Shown: positions 44,689 through 54,688, counted from the stretch's first letter. The stretch: 64,000 nucleotides of DNA from Rhodoblastus acidophilus (GCF_025961575.1 NZ_JAOQNX010000012.1:62001-126000); one strand, 5' to 3'. Notes: generated by a model not told the origin, from the letters alone. Translations and numbers: made by a program.

Positions 44689-45741
44689 ATGCGAATTCTG
44701 GTCACGGGCGGCGCGGGTTTCATCGGTTCCGCGGTCTGCCGTCATTTGATCGGCGAGGGCGCGACGGTGCTCAACGTCGACAAACTCACCTATGCCGGCA
44801 ATCTGGACTCGCTGCGCGCAGTCGCGAGCGATCCCAACTACCATTTTCTCAAAGCCGACATCTGCGATCGCGCCGCCATGGACGCGGCCTTCGCCGAATT
44901 CAGGCCCGACGGCGTGATGCATCTGGCCGCCGAAAGCCATGTCGATCGCTCGATCACCGGCGCCGGCGATTTCGTCACCACCAATGTCGTCGGCAGTTTC
45001 ACTCTGCTCGAAGCCGCGCGCGCCTATTGGAGCGCCTTGCCGGCGCCAAAGCGCGACGCCTTTCGCTACCTGCACGTCTCCACCGACGAGGTCTATGGCT
45101 CGCTTGGGCCTGACGGGCTTTTCGAGGAAACGACGCCCTACGATCCCTCCTCGCCCTATTCGGCGTCGAAGGCGGCGTCCGACCATCTGGCGGTGGCCTG
45201 GGGCCGCACCTATGGCCTGCCGGTGGTGATTTCGAACTGCTCGAACAATTACGGCCCCTATCACTTCCCGGAAAAGCTCATTCCGCTGGTGATCCTCAAC
45301 GCCCTGCACGGCAAGCCGCTGCCGGTCTATGGCGACGGCTCCAATGTGCGCGACTGGCTCTATGTCGAGGATCACGCGCGCGCCCTGCTGACCATCCTCA
45401 CGCGGGGACGGCTCGGGGAGAAATATAATGTCGGCGGGCGCAACGAGCGCCGCAACATCGACATCGTCCGGCGCATTTGCCAGATCCTCGACCGCGCCCG
45501 CCCGGGCGCGGAAAGCCGGGAAAAGCTGATCACCTTCGTCACCGATCGGCCCGGCCACGACCATCGCTACGCCATTGACGCGACCAAGCTGGAGACCGAG
45601 CTCGGCTGGCGCGCGCAGGAGAATTTCGACACCGGCATCGAAAAGACCGTGGCCTGGTATCTCGACAATGAATGGTGGTGGCGGCCGCTGCGCGACAAAG
45701 TCTATGCCGGCGAACGGCTCGGTCTGGTGACTGCGCCATGA
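44689..45741 (+). CDS. rfbB: dTDP-glucose 4,6-dehydratase
   Basis: The 350-residue short-chain dehydrogenase makes dTDP-4-keto-6-deoxyglucose. The NAD motif is [16 protein letters not shown], the catalytic triad region is [11 protein letters not shown] with [10 protein letters not shown], and the [13 protein letters not shown] block closes the substrate site. The ATG at 44689 is better than a GTG nine bases earlier because of the AGGGTGG before it. It overlaps rfbD by four bases. Confidence 0.96.
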   Translation: MRILVTGGAGFIGSAVCRHLIGEGATVLNVDKLTYAGNLDSLRAVASDPNYHFLKADICDRAAMDAAFAEFRPDGVMHLAAESHVDRSITGAGDFVTTNVVGSFTLLEAARAYWSALPAPKRDAFRYLHVSTDEVYGSLGPDGLFEETTPYDPSSPYSASKAASDHLAVAWGRTYGLPVVISNCSNNYGPYHFPEKLIPLVILNALHGKPLPVYGDGSNVRDWLYVEDHARALLTILTRGRLGEKYNVGGRNERRNIDIVRRICQILDRARPGAESREKLITFVTDRPGHDHRYAIDATKLETELGWRAQENFDTGIEKTVAWYLDNEWWWRPLRDKVYAGERLGLVTAP

Positions 45742-46646
45742 GGCTGGTCGTCACCGGCCGCGACGGGCAGGTCACCCGCGCCCTGCAGGCGCTCGCCGGC
45801 CCGGATCTCGAGGTCGTCGCCTTGGGCCGCGACGCGTTCGACCTGGCCGCCGAAGGCGACGCCACGGCTGTTTTCGCCCAGGTGCGCCCCGACGTCATCG
45901 TCAACGCCGGCGCCTATACGGCGGTGGACAAGGCCGAGAGCGAGCGCGAACTGGCCTTCGCCGTCAACGGGCGCGGGGCCGGCCGGGTGGCGCGCGCCGC
46001 CGCGGCTTTGAACGTGCCGGTCATCCAGATTTCCACCGACTATGTGTTCGACGGATCGGGCGAAAAGCCCTGGCGGGAATCGGATGCGGTCGGGCCGCTC
46101 GGCGCTTATGGCGCATCGAAATCCGCCGGCGAGGAGGCGGTGAGGGCGGCGACGCCGAACCATGCGATTCTGCGCACCTCCTGGGTCTACGCGCCCTGGG
46201 GCGCGAATTTCGTCAAGACCATGCTGCGGCTGGCGCAGACGCGTCCCGAATTGCAGGTGGTCGCCGACCAGTGGGGCGCGCCGACCTCTGCGCTGGACAT
46301 TGCCCAGGGGGTGGTCGCCGTGGCGCGCAACCTTTTGGCGCGGCCGCACGATGAAACCTTGCGCGGCGTGTTCCACATGACGGCGCAGGGCGAGACGACA
46401 TGGGCGGATTTCGCCCGCGAGATTTTCGCCCAATCCGCCGCCCACGGCGGAGCGAGCGCGAACGTGGTTTCGATACCCACCAGCGGCTATCCCACGCCGG
46501 CGAAACGGCCGCCGAATTCGCGGCTGTCCACGCAAAAGCTCGCGGACACGCATGGCGTCCGCCTGCCGCACTGGCGCGACGGGTTGAAGCGGGTGATGGC
46601 CGCGATGGCCGAGGGCGAGCGCCAAAGCGCGGCGTCCCTTGGGTAG
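45738..46646 (+). CDS. rfbD: dTDP-4-dehydrorhamnose reductase
   Basis: The 302-residue enzyme performs the last step of dTDP-L-rhamnose synthesis. It has the NAD motif [12 protein letters not shown], the [10 protein letters not shown] active-site region and [12 protein letters not shown]. Its start overlaps rfbB by four bases (ATGA), which supports translational coupling. The first GxxGxxG is slightly irregular (GRDGQVT), as in many RfbD proteins. It is the last gene of the rhamnose operon. Confidence 0.95.
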   Translation: MRLVVTGRDGQVTRALQALAGPDLEVVALGRDAFDLAAEGDATAVFAQVRPDVIVNAGAYTAVDKAESERELAFAVNGRGAGRVARAAAALNVPVIQISTDYVFDGSGEKPWRESDAVGPLGAYGASKSAGEEAVRAATPNHAILRTSWVYAPWGANFVKTMLRLAQTRPELQVVADQWGAPTSALDIAQGVVAVARNLLARPHDETLRGVFHMTAQGETTWADFAREIFAQSAAHGGASANVVSIPTSGYPTPAKRPPNSRLSTQKLADTHGVRLPHWRDGLKRVMAAMAEGERQSAASLG

Positions 46647-46734
46647 CCCGCCTGGGTAAGAGAATGTTGACACGCGCGGGCGCATGATTTCGGGCGCGCA
46701 TTCTTGCGGCGGCTGAACGGACGTTGCGACGCCC

Positions 46735-48537
46735 ATGGCTCTTTCCATAGCATTGCTGGCCCTCGCCGCCCTGCTCGCGGGCGCGGCGGTTCTCGCCGTA
46801 AAACTGCGGCGCTGCGCCGCGCGGCTTCACGCGGCGGAACAGCGGCTGGAGTCCGCCCAGGACGAAGTCTGGGAGCTGAAATCCGCCGCCGCCGCGCGTG
46901 ACAAGGCCGAAGCCGCGAGCGAAGCCAAGTCCCGCTTCCTCGCCACGGTCAGCCATGAGTTCCGGACGCCGCTCAACGGCATTTTGGGATTGGCGGAACT
47001 CCTGGCGGCCACGCCGCTGAACGCCGAGCAAGAATCCTATCTCGCCGCAATCCGCGCCTCCAGCGAAGCTCTGTCGTCGCTCATCAACGACATCCTCGAT
47101 TTCTCCCGCCTGGAGGCGGGAAAGCTGGAGCTGCGCCCCGTCGAATTCGACCTTCCCGCGCTGATCGAAGGCGCGGTGGAGCTTTTGGCGCCGCGCGCGC
47201 AGGACAAGGGCCTGGAGATCTGCAGTTTTGTCGACAAGGACCTGCCGAGATTGGCGATCGGCGATTCCGGCCGGTTGCGGCAGGTGCTGATCAACCTCGT
47301 CGGCAATGCGGTCAAATTCACCGAATCCGGCGGCGTCGCGCTCGAAATCGGCGCGGGCGCCGAGGGCCGGCTGCGTTTTTCCATCCGCGACACCGGGCCG
47401 GGCGTGCGCGAATCGCAGCGCGCGACGATTTTCCAGGATTTCGAGCAGGGCGACGGCTCCGCCACCCGGCGCTATGAGGGAACCGGCCTGGGGCTGGCGA
47501 TCTCGCGGCGGATCGTCGAGCAGATGGACGGCAGGCTTTGGCTGGAAAGCTCGGGGCCGCAGGGATCGCATTTCTGTTTTGAAATCCCGCTGGCGCGCGG
47601 CAAGTTCTCGCCGCGCGAGATCGGTCGGCGCCTTGCGGAGCGGCGCATCCTGATCGTCGGCGATGCGCCGTTTGGCGGCGAATTTCTGGCCCGCCGCCTC
47701 GCGGACGAGGGCGCGCGAACGCATGTCGCGCGCGACCAGGCGCGCGCCGCGTCTATGCTCGCGCAAAATTTCGACATCGTCATTTTCGACTGCTCGTTCG
47801 GCGAAAAAATCATCGGAGAACTCGCGGCGCTGTCGCGCCATTTCCCCGGCTGCAAGCGCGTGCTGCAATTCTCGCCGCTGGAGCGCCGCGCCTTCGGCGA
47901 GGCCATGCTCAAACATTTTGATGGCTGGCTGGTGAAGCCGGTGCGCCTGGAATCGGTCGCCAAGAAACTCGTCTACGCCACGGGCCGGGCGAACGCCGGC
48001 GAGGCCAGGAGCGCGGAAGCGCCGCCCCCCCTCCTCTACGGAAAAAACATCCTGTTGGCGGAGGACAATGACATCAACGCTTTGCTCGTCGAGCGACAGC
48101 TCGGCAGGCTCGGCGCCGTGTTTTTGCGCGCCCGCGACGGCGAGGAGGCGGTCGCCCTCATCGAGAACAGCCTGGACGGCCTGATCCCGCGCTTCACCGC
48201 CGTGCTCATGGACCTGCGCATGCCCAGGCTCGACGGTCTCTCCGCGGCGAAAATGATCCGCGCGATCGAACAGGCGCGGTTCGAAAAACCCGTGCCGATC
48301 CTGGCGCTGACCGCCAATGCGTTCGACGATGACCGCGAGGCCGCGCGGGCTGCGGGCATGCAGGGCTTTTTGACCAAGCCCGTCGACCTCTCATTGCTGG
48401 TCGGCGCCCTGGATCAGTTGGCCGTGGAACCCGTCAGCGCCAGCCCTGGACGTCCCGCAGCAGGCTCTTCCATTCCCGCAGCCGCTTGCGCTGATGGCGC
48501 CGCTGTCGCGGCAGCGGATACATCAGAAAGCGCTTGA
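46735..48537 (+). CDS. Hybrid sensor histidine kinase with receiver domain
   Basis: The 600-residue protein has one N-terminal membrane helix ([18 protein letters not shown]) and no clear periplasmic sensor. The kinase core starts at H74 in [11 protein letters not shown]. The N, G1 and G2 boxes ([42 protein letters not shown]) are present. A divergent receiver-like part (about 300-400) lacks a clear phosphate aspartate, then a true receiver has LLAEDNDIN and D493 in VLMDLRMP. The partner regulator is not adjacent. The last 104 bases overlap the next gene on the other strand, and the tail is alanine-rich. Confidence 0.92.
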   Translation: MALSIALLALAALLAGAAVLAVKLRRCAARLHAAEQRLESAQDEVWELKSAAAARDKAEAASEAKSRFLATVSHEFRTPLNGILGLAELLAATPLNAEQESYLAAIRASSEALSSLINDILDFSRLEAGKLELRPVEFDLPALIEGAVELLAPRAQDKGLEICSFVDKDLPRLAIGDSGRLRQVLINLVGNAVKFTESGGVALEIGAGAEGRLRFSIRDTGPGVRESQRATIFQDFEQGDGSATRRYEGTGLGLAISRRIVEQMDGRLWLESSGPQGSHFCFEIPLARGKFSPREIGRRLAERRILIVGDAPFGGEFLARRLADEGARTHVARDQARAASMLAQNFDIVIFDCSFGEKIIGELAALSRHFPGCKRVLQFSPLERRAFGEAMLKHFDGWLVKPVRLESVAKKLVYATGRANAGEARSAEAPPPLLYGKNILLAEDNDINALLVERQLGRLGAVFLRARDGEEAVALIENSLDGLIPRFTAVLMDLRMPRLDGLSAAKMIRAIEQARFEKPVPILALTANAFDDDREAARAAGMQGFLTKPVDLSLLVGALDQLAVEPVSASPGRPAAGSSIPAAACADGAAVAAADTSESA

Positions 48538-50626
48538 TCCGGCACAGCAAAATTTCGCGCTTGGCCGCCTTGATCAGCAGGCGGCGCGCGGCCTCGCGCG
48601 GCATGTCGAAGGGACAGACGTCGATCCGGTGTTCGACCACCACAGGCGGGACCGGCGGCGGCGGCGAGAACGCCAGATAGGCGAGAGGCGGCAATTTCGA
48701 CACGTCCACCGCATTGCGCAGCATGTCGTGGACGAATTGGGCGCGCCGCGCGGGATCGCGGTCCTCCTTGACCATGGAGGCCGGGCGGTTGCGGTAGAAA
48801 AACAGCGCATCGGTCGTCACCAGCACGCGCACGTCGCGCTGCACCAGCCGCAGATAGAGCGACCAGTCCTCATAGGCGCGCATCGCCTCGGCATAGGGGT
48901 TTGCGCGCAAAAGCTCGGCGCGGATCAGCGCCGAGCAGGTCGAAAACCGGTTTTCCCGGACGCCGGCAAGCTTGGGCTCGCCGATGAACACGGCGAAATC
49001 GTCGAGATCGCGCGCCTCCCCCGGCGCCGGGATTTCCGCGACATGTTCGAAATAGGCGGCCTGGGTGACGACCATATCGAACTGTCTATGGCGTTCGAGC
49101 GCGCGCACGGCGAGGGCGATGAAACGCGGATCGATCACATCGTCGGCGTCGAGCGGCAGGATGTAGCGGCCGCGCGCGGCGGCGACGCCGAGATTGCGGA
49201 CGGCGGACAGGCCAACATTGCCGGGCGATTCGATCAGCCGGAATTTTTCGTGCTGTTCACCGCGCAAACGCGCCAGCAATTTGGCCGAGGCCTCGTCGGT
49301 GGAGGCGTCGTCGATGACGATGATTTCGATGTTGTCATAATCCTGCGCGCGCAGGCAGGCGAGCGTGTCGGGCAGATAGTCCGCAAGATTGAAATGCGGA
49401 ACGATCACCGACACCAGCGGCTTTTCGCCGTCTAACGGCGCTGTCGCGGCAACAAAGGGCGCCGCCGTCCAGGGCCAGGGATTGTTCGAAACCTCGACGG
49501 CGGAGAGCGGCTGCGGCAGCGCCAAAGCGCGTTGCAAGGCGCGGCCAAGGTTCAGCGCGCCGCCCTCGAATTTGATGCAGTTCACGCCGTCAATCCACGG
49601 CGTCCCCTCGCCGAAAGCCGGATTGTCGCGGTTGAGCACGGGAACGGCGCCGCGCCGCGACGCCTCATAGGCAGAGAGGCAGAATGCGTCGAAGACGCCG
49701 GGCGCGACAAAAATGCTGTGCGACAGGGCTTCCCCGGCGCGCGGCGGGACAAGATCGTAACGCGCCGCCAGTTTGGCCGGGATCAGCCGCAGCGCGGCCT
49801 CGCGGCAGATCGGATCGTCGCCCTCCGCTGGCGCCAAAAGCTGCGCCCTGCCGCGATAATCCGGATTCGTGTTGCAGAAGGCGGCGAAGCCGCGAATGAA
49901 CAGATCGGGCCGATTCACGCCCTGCATCTCGGCGTCGAACACCACCGGCGTCTCGGGCGACGGCAGGAGGGCGTCCCCGCGCTCGGCCAGGACCGGGGGC
50001 GCGTGGAGCAGGACGCGCGGCGTCCATTCCTCCGTCGAAAACCCCAGCCATTTCGCGACATAGTCGGCGACGGGCGCGAGCGGGGCGACGATCACGTCGC
50101 AATCGCGCAGCGCCTTGCGCTCCTGATCGGCCAGCGCCAGCGACGGGCAGGCCCTGGCGGAGGACTGCTGATGCAGCAGCAGAGCGGTGGGGCCATAGAG
50201 CCGCACCGCGATCCGCGCGTCGCCAAGCGCGGCGGACAAATATTTCTCTTGAGTGGCGACGAAACCGAGGCCGCCCCGGTCGGGAAATTCGATGTAGTCG
50301 AGCGGCTGTTCCGCCGCCAGCCGACGCAAAACGCGGAACACGGCGGCGGAATTCCAGTGCCAGGGCGTGGTCTGCTGATAGATCCAGCGCGCCGGATGGC
50401 GCCCGCCGAAGTCGAACCGTCCGCTCTCGTCGTGAGAATCCACCAGGACCAGCCGCGCGCCCGGAAAATTTTGCGCGAATTCCGCGGTGTCCATGGCGAC
50501 GTCGAGCGCGACCACAATGGCGCGGGCGCGATCCTGCGGGCTCATCGCTTTGAGCAGATTGTGCAGCGTGCGGCCGATTTCGCCCGCGGCAAAAGGAACG
50601 GAAGTGACGAAAACCAGCGCGCCCAT
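48434..50626 (-). CDS. Two-domain glycosyltransferase (GT4-like plus GT2)
   Basis: The 730-residue protein combines an N-terminal GT4-like half (about residues 1-390, with DVIVAPLAPVADYVAKWLGF and EALSHSIFVAPGVFDAFCLS) and a C-terminal GT2 domain. The GT2 part begins at PLVSVIVPHFNLADYLPD near residue 400 and has PLDADDVIDPRF. The basic C-terminus ([16 protein letters not shown]) may bind membranes. It is convergent with the hybrid kinase, and the two coding regions overlap by 104 bases. A glycan-chain role is inferred from the neighbouring rfb and glycosyltransferase genes. Confidence 0.85.
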   Translation of the reverse strand: MGALVFVTSVPFAAGEIGRTLHNLLKAMSPQDRARAIVVALDVAMDTAEFAQNFPGARLVLVDSHDESGRFDFGGRHPARWIYQQTTPWHWNSAAVFRVLRRLAAEQPLDYIEFPDRGGLGFVATQEKYLSAALGDARIAVRLYGPTALLLHQQSSARACPSLALADQERKALRDCDVIVAPLAPVADYVAKWLGFSTEEWTPRVLLHAPPVLAERGDALLPSPETPVVFDAEMQGVNRPDLFIRGFAAFCNTNPDYRGRAQLLAPAEGDDPICREAALRLIPAKLAARYDLVPPRAGEALSHSIFVAPGVFDAFCLSAYEASRRGAVPVLNRDNPAFGEGTPWIDGVNCIKFEGGALNLGRALQRALALPQPLSAVEVSNNPWPWTAAPFVAATAPLDGEKPLVSVIVPHFNLADYLPDTLACLRAQDYDNIEIIVIDDASTDEASAKLLARLRGEQHEKFRLIESPGNVGLSAVRNLGVAAARGRYILPLDADDVIDPRFIALAVRALERHRQFDMVVTQAAYFEHVAEIPAPGEARDLDDFAVFIGEPKLAGVRENRFSTCSALIRAELLRANPYAEAMRAYEDWSLYLRLVQRDVRVLVTTDALFFYRNRPASMVKEDRDPARRAQFVHDMLRNAVDVSKLPPLAYLAFSPPPPVPPVVVEHRIDVCPFDMPREAARRLLIKAAKREILLCRIKRFLMYPLPRQRRHQRKRLREWKSLLRDVQGWR

Positions 50627-50694
50627 GGAAAACTCCGCGCGCCCGGCAAACGGCGCCAGGTCGCGGCGCCCTCAATAGGTGGTTTTTGGCCAGC

Positions 50695-52122
50695 TCACCA
50701 GAGCCAGAACAGCATGATCCAGGCGCCGACCCCGGCGCCGATGGCGGCGAGCATCGGGACCATGGCGAGAGCGCGGCGCGGCGCGGCGGCGTAAAGGCCG
50801 CTCACCCGCCAGGCGAGGCCGGCGGCCCAAAGCCCGGCCCCCGCCAACAGGAACGCCCGGATTTGCGGCACGAAGGTCAGGCGCACCCCCTCCTGCTTGA
50901 GCAGGGTCACGGTCAGCGCGGACAGGCCGAGGAACACGCCGCAGGCCGCAACGGGAATCAGGCATTGGGCGAGATGGTGCAGCCGCGCCGAAATTTTGGC
51001 GGGGCCCAATGCGCGGGCGGCGAGCCCAAGGCAGGCCAGCAGAAAACCGCCCATCACGGCGGCGGTCCCGGCGACATAGGCGAGCAGCATGGCGCCGTCG
51101 AGCAGCGACATGGTGTCGTTCTGGTCGGGATAATTGGTCAACAGCCACCAGGGCGCGAGCGGCTTGAGCATCCAGACCGCGCCGAAATCCACCAGTTTTT
51201 CCGCGGCGATCTGCTTGGCCGCGACATACCAGGGGCTCGCCGACCAGTGGAACGCGCCGACCGCCACGCCCATCAGCCCGAACACGATCAGCGCCGTTTC
51301 CCAGGGCCGAGGGGTCTTGCCGGCGACATGGACGATTTCGCTGCCCGGCGCGCGGAACGACAGAGAGACCGAATCCTTGAAACCGGAGCAGCGGCCGCAC
51401 ATGTGGCAGGCGCTCGCCCCCTTCATGATCTTGACCGGCACCAGCGGCGCGCAATTGAGTTTCGGCGTCGGCGCGCCGCTCTCATTATGGGCATGCCAGG
51501 CCTGCTCATCCACCCTGAAATGGATCGGCGCCAGTTTGGAAAGCAGCCCGAACACGCCGGACACCGGGCAGAGATAGCGGCACCACACCCGCTTCGAGCG
51601 GCCCCACAAATAGCCGACGATGATGGCGGCGATTGTCGAGCCGCCGAGCACCAGCAAGGCCGGCGCGGCATATTGATAGACGCTGACCATCTGGCCGTAG
51701 ATGGTGGTGAGCACGAAGGCCAGGAACGGCCAGCCCTTCCATGACAGCCAATGCGGCAGCGACAGGCCGCGGCCGTGTTCGCTCGCCACTTCGGTCAGCG
51801 CGCCTTCCGGACAGAACAGGCCGCACCAGACCCGGCCGACCAGCACCATGGACAGCAGCACGAACGGCCACCACACCCCCCAGAAGGCGAATTGGGCGAA
51901 CAGGGTGAGGTTGTTCCAGAGATGGGCGTGGGATTCGGGCAGCGGCAGAAAGGCGGGTACCGCGACCAGCAGCAGGTAGAAGCCGACCACCACCCATTGC
52001 ATGCGGCGGATGAGCGCCTGATGGCGCATCAAGACATTACCGAACCCGGCGAGCGCGCGGGCGGCGCCGCCTGTTCGGACGGGCGCCGGTGTCGCGTCTG
52101 GCTCGCGGATCGCCATGTTCAT
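50695..52122 (-). CDS. ftrD: Polyferredoxin membrane protein of the Ftr/P19 iron system
   Basis: The 475-residue protein has many membrane helices (for example WVVVGFYLLLVAVPAFLPL) and three cysteine-rich motifs: CGLFCPEGALTE, CRYLCPVSGVFG and CHMCGRCSGFK. Polyferredoxins with this layout (FtrD) move electrons in FtrABCD ferrous-iron uptake. It follows a cupredoxin gene and a P19 gene, as expected. No Ftr1-type permease (FtrC) gene lies in this cluster. I chose the ATG at 52122; another lies six bases further. A NapH-like role is the alternative but is less likely in this context. Confidence 0.8.
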   Translation of the reverse strand: MNMAIREPDATPAPVRTGGAARALAGFGNVLMRHQALIRRMQWVVVGFYLLLVAVPAFLPLPESHAHLWNNLTLFAQFAFWGVWWPFVLLSMVLVGRVWCGLFCPEGALTEVASEHGRGLSLPHWLSWKGWPFLAFVLTTIYGQMVSVYQYAAPALLVLGGSTIAAIIVGYLWGRSKRVWCRYLCPVSGVFGLLSKLAPIHFRVDEQAWHAHNESGAPTPKLNCAPLVPVKIMKGASACHMCGRCSGFKDSVSLSFRAPGSEIVHVAGKTPRPWETALIVFGLMGVAVGAFHWSASPWYVAAKQIAAEKLVDFGAVWMLKPLAPWWLLTNYPDQNDTMSLLDGAMLLAYVAGTAAVMGGFLLACLGLAARALGPAKISARLHHLAQCLIPVAACGVFLGLSALTVTLLKQEGVRLTFVPQIRAFLLAGAGLWAAGLAWRVSGLYAAAPRRALAMVPMLAAIGAGVGAWIMLFWLW

Positions 52123-52129
52123 GACGGAC

Positions 52130-52477
52130 TCATTTCGCCACAAGGATCGCCGGGGGCGCGTCGGGGTGGAAATCGTCGAAGAACGGATATTCGCCGGGAT
52201 CGAGCGTGCGGAACACCAGCACGGATTCGGAGTCCGCGGCCAAGACCTTTTCCTTCTTCAGCTCCTTGCTCTCGAATTCCGCCGGGGTTTTTCCCACATT
52301 CTTCAGCTCAAGGCGGAAGCGGGTGTTGGCGGGCACTTCCAGCCGCCCCGGCGTGATCGCGCCGTCGTTGAACTCGATGCGAAACGTCGGGTCGTCCACC
52401 GCGCGCGCGGGCGCGAGAGCCACCAACGGCGCCAGCAAGCCGCAAACCAAAGCCAGCCCCAGTCCCCTCGCCCGCAT
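52130..52477 (-). CDS. ftrB: Cupredoxin-domain periplasmic protein (FtrB-like)
   Basis: The product has about 115 residues, with a signal peptide (GLALVCGLLAPLVALAPARA) and a cupredoxin fold. FRIEFNDGAITPGRLEVPAN and the copper-site region EFESKELKKEK with YPFFDDFHPDAPP match the FtrB group, which oxidises ferrous iron in the periplasm in related systems. I chose the ATG at 52477 because GGAGA lies seven bases before it; an ATG at 52483 is too close. It precedes ftrD by seven bases, so they form one operon. Confidence 0.75.
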   Translation of the reverse strand: MRARGLGLALVCGLLAPLVALAPARAVDDPTFRIEFNDGAITPGRLEVPANTRFRLELKNVGKTPAEFESKELKKEKVLAADSESVLVFRTLDPGEYPFFDDFHPDAPPAILVAK

Positions 52478-52523
52478 CGTCATTCTCCGTTCAATCCTCA
52501 TCCGCAAGCAGGATGCAGGCCAA

Positions 52524-53063
52524 TCAATAGCCGCCCTTCTTGCCGATGCCGGCATAGGTAAACTCATAAACCGCCGTCTGCGGCTTGAACCATTCGCCGA
52601 CGCCCGTCTCCTTGTCGGTGTGGCGGCCGAAATGGTTGTGCATGGACGAGTTCGGCGGCGAGATTTTCAGCGTCAGCTTATACTTGCCGGGGCCGAACAT
52701 TTTGACGTTCTCGCCGTAATGCGGGCCGTCATTGGCGACCATGGGCATGAAATCGCCCTTCACCGTCTGGCCGTCGTCGAGCTTGGTCAGCTCAAAGGCG
52801 ATGGCGAGATAGGGAATCCAGTCGCCTTCGGCAAAACCGTTGGGATTGCCCTTGGAGGCGTGAATGTCGGCCTCCAGATGCACGTCGGAGTCCTTGGCCG
52901 CGCGCATCATGCCTGGCGGGTCCATTTCGATCGGCTGGAGATAGACGGCGCCGACCTCCATGCCGCCGATCTGCTGTTTCTGCCCGACCGGATATTCCTT
53001 GGCGGAGGCCGCGCCCGCAAGAGCGAGGGCCGCGACAAGGGTGGAGGAGAATATTTTGCGCAT
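52524..53063 (-). CDS. ftrA: Periplasmic iron-binding protein P19 (FtrA/Tp34 family)
   Basis: The 179-residue product has a signal peptide (LVAALALAGAASA) and the P19 domain. MEVGAVYLQPIEMDPPGMMR, DVHLEADIHASKGNPNGFAE and KISPPNSSMHNHFGRHTD hold the metal-binding methionine, histidine and acidic residues. In other bacteria P19 feeds copper-dependent ferrous iron uptake with a permease and polyferredoxin. It is the first gene of the cluster, with an Irr-type box about 75 bases upstream of its ATG. Confidence 0.92.
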   Translation of the reverse strand: MRKIFSSTLVAALALAGAASAKEYPVGQKQQIGGMEVGAVYLQPIEMDPPGMMRAAKDSDVHLEADIHASKGNPNGFAEGDWIPYLAIAFELTKLDDGQTVKGDFMPMVANDGPHYGENVKMFGPGKYKLTLKISPPNSSMHNHFGRHTDKETGVGEWFKPQTAVYEFTYAGIGKKGGY

Positions 53064-53138
53064 TCGACAGGCTCCAGTCCAAAATTCCTGCCCGCAATCT
53101 CCGCGAGCGGAGCCGGCGGCGCAAAAGATTTTCGGCAG

Positions 53139-53155
53139 TTTAGAGGTTTTCTAAT
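53139..53155. promoter_or_regulatory. Iron control element (Irr-type box)
   Basis: The sequence TTTAGAGGTTTTCTAAT matches the Irr-binding consensus TTTAGAA-N3-TTCTAAA at 12 of its 14 fixed positions, with the correct three-base spacer. It lies about 75 bases before the P19 start codon. Irr regulates iron genes in Rhizobiales according to heme status, so the P19 cluster is probably iron-controlled. Confidence 0.65.
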
Positions 53156-53176
53156 CTGATGGCGATGCGCTCCCAA

Positions 53177-53206
53177 TAAAAAACCCCGCCGGATCGGGCG
53201 GGGTTT
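53177..53206 (-). terminator. Intrinsic terminator of the small exported-protein gene
   Basis: AAACCCCGCC and GGCGGGGTTT form a 10-base-pair stem with a six-base loop. On the minus strand the stem runs into a T-run (TTTTTT, then ATT), so it ends the transcript of 53227-53490. Confidence 0.85.
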
Positions 53207-53226
53207 CTGACGTAGGTCCGCAGCGT

Positions 53227-53490
53227 TCAGCGCGGGGCCCAGCCGATGGGATCGCCGGGCGCCGGCAGAAGGCCCTGGTGGAGCTCGTCGCGCCGGGCCG
53301 CGCCGCCGGGCGCGGCATAATTCAGATTGGCGCTGTCGACGGCGTAAAGGTTCTGGGAGCCCACGGGCACGACATTGCCCGTGTCGAGGAAACTGCGGTG
53401 CTTCTTCACTTCGATCTGGTGGCTTTGCGCCAAGGCGGCGGTCGCGCCCAGGCTGGCGACGGCCGCCACGACTAAAACGGAAATGCGCAT
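53227..53490 (-). CDS. Small exported protein
   Basis: The 87-residue product has a signal peptide (LVVAAVASLGATAALA) and a short mature part with KKHRSFLDTGNVVPVGSQN and a proline-rich end. It has no cysteine and no recognised family. AGGAGTG precedes the ATG at 53490; the longer frame to 53559 lacks a ribosome site and would carry no signal sequence. It lies just upstream of the iron genes, with a strong terminator between. Confidence 0.7.
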   Translation of the reverse strand: MRISVLVVAAVASLGATAALAQSHQIEVKKHRSFLDTGNVVPVGSQNLYAVDSANLNYAAPGGAARRDELHQGLLPAPGDPIGWAPR

Positions 53491-53555
53491 GGGACACTCC
53501 TGCTGCGAATGCTCAACTTTACTGCTTCGATGGGTCAAGCGATAGCCGACGCCTT

Positions 53556-54548
53556 TCATTTTCTTCGCACCGTGTCCGCGCAGGCACGGCTTTTCCGGCC
53601 GCCGGCAGCGCCGAAGAAATCTGCGAGTTCAAGATCCTGTCCCGCCGCCACCAGATCGAGCCGGTCGAGGGCGCAGGCCAGATCGGCGGCGGCGAGCTTG
53701 TCCTCGCCGGCGCCGCACATCAGGCCGCCCAGGGTCAGGGCGGGTTTTTCCAGCGCGAGGCGAAAACCGCGACAATTGCCGCGTTTCATGTTCCCGGCCC
53801 CGGAAAGCTCCAGACCGCCCGATTCGAAATCGCCGAAGCGGGTGGACAGGGCCTGGGGAAGCTCCGCTTGCAGGACGCCGAGGCCAGAGGCGGCGGCGCG
53901 GCGCGCCATATCGACGAAATAGACGGCGTCGACGACCTCCTCCTCGCCCTGGCGATAGACGTTCAGGCGCAAAAACGGTTTGGCACCGCCGAATTGGCCG
54001 AAGGTCAGGACATCCTCGCGGCCGCCGCCCGGCGCATGGCGGCGCGCCGTATAGACGGGCTGGCCGAGACTCGGGGCGAGCAGTTCAAACAAAGGATAGG
54101 GTTTGGCGATATCGACCCAGGTCGCGGGAGGCGCCGGCGCGACCGCCGGCTCGACCGCGACCGGCCAGTCGCGCAGCAGACCCGCCGCGCCCAGCGCGAG
54201 CAGGAGGCCGAGCAGGCTTTTGAGCGCCAGCCCGCGCCTTGCGGCCAGGACGCCGAACGCCGATTGGCCCAGCTTGACGGCGAAGGCGATGGCGTCCTCC
54301 GCCTTCGCCGGCGCGGGCGCCGCACGCGGAGCGACGAATCTTTCGCCGCGCTGCGGCGGCGGAACCGGGGGACGCCTGACTTCCGCGACAGGTTCGGGCG
54401 GGTCGCTCCAGTTGCGTCTCAGATCGACGCCGAGGTCGCGCACCCTCTGGCGCAAGAGGTCGATGTCCGATCGCTCGCCCGGTCGCCGGCGCGGCGTCTC
54501 CAGGCCCAGGAACGGTGCGTTGTCGCCATGAAAAAGAGTGTCCGCCAT
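53556..54548 (-). CDS. Unrecognised single-span membrane protein
   Basis: The 330-residue product has a disordered, proline-rich N-terminus (about 1-115), one membrane helix (LKSLLGLLLALGAAGLL) and a C-terminal domain with VYTARRHAPGGGREDVLTF, FLRLNVYRQGEEEVVDAVYF and CRGFRLALEKPALTLGGLMC. It is probably anchored in the inner membrane with the C-terminal domain in the periplasm. I do not recognise the family. AAGGAGACCG precedes the ATG at 54548. Confidence 0.65.
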   Translation of the reverse strand: MADTLFHGDNAPFLGLETPRRRPGERSDIDLLRQRVRDLGVDLRRNWSDPPEPVAEVRRPPVPPPQRGERFVAPRAAPAPAKAEDAIAFAVKLGQSAFGVLAARRGLALKSLLGLLLALGAAGLLRDWPVAVEPAVAPAPPATWVDIAKPYPLFELLAPSLGQPVYTARRHAPGGGREDVLTFGQFGGAKPFLRLNVYRQGEEEVVDAVYFVDMARRAAASGLGVLQAELPQALSTRFGDFESGGLELSGAGNMKRGNCRGFRLALEKPALTLGGLMCGAGEDKLAAADLACALDRLDLVAAGQDLELADFFGAAGGRKSRACADTVRRK

Positions 54549-54688
54549 CGGTCTCCTTCGCGCGAGAGGCGCGCTCCGAACACAGCCAGTGTGCGGCGAA
54601 GGAGCGGAGGTCTGGTTACCGACGACCAAGCTTCTGGATTCATGATGAATCCGGTGTTAGGCGCCTTTTTGGGCCCGAATGTTTCCGG

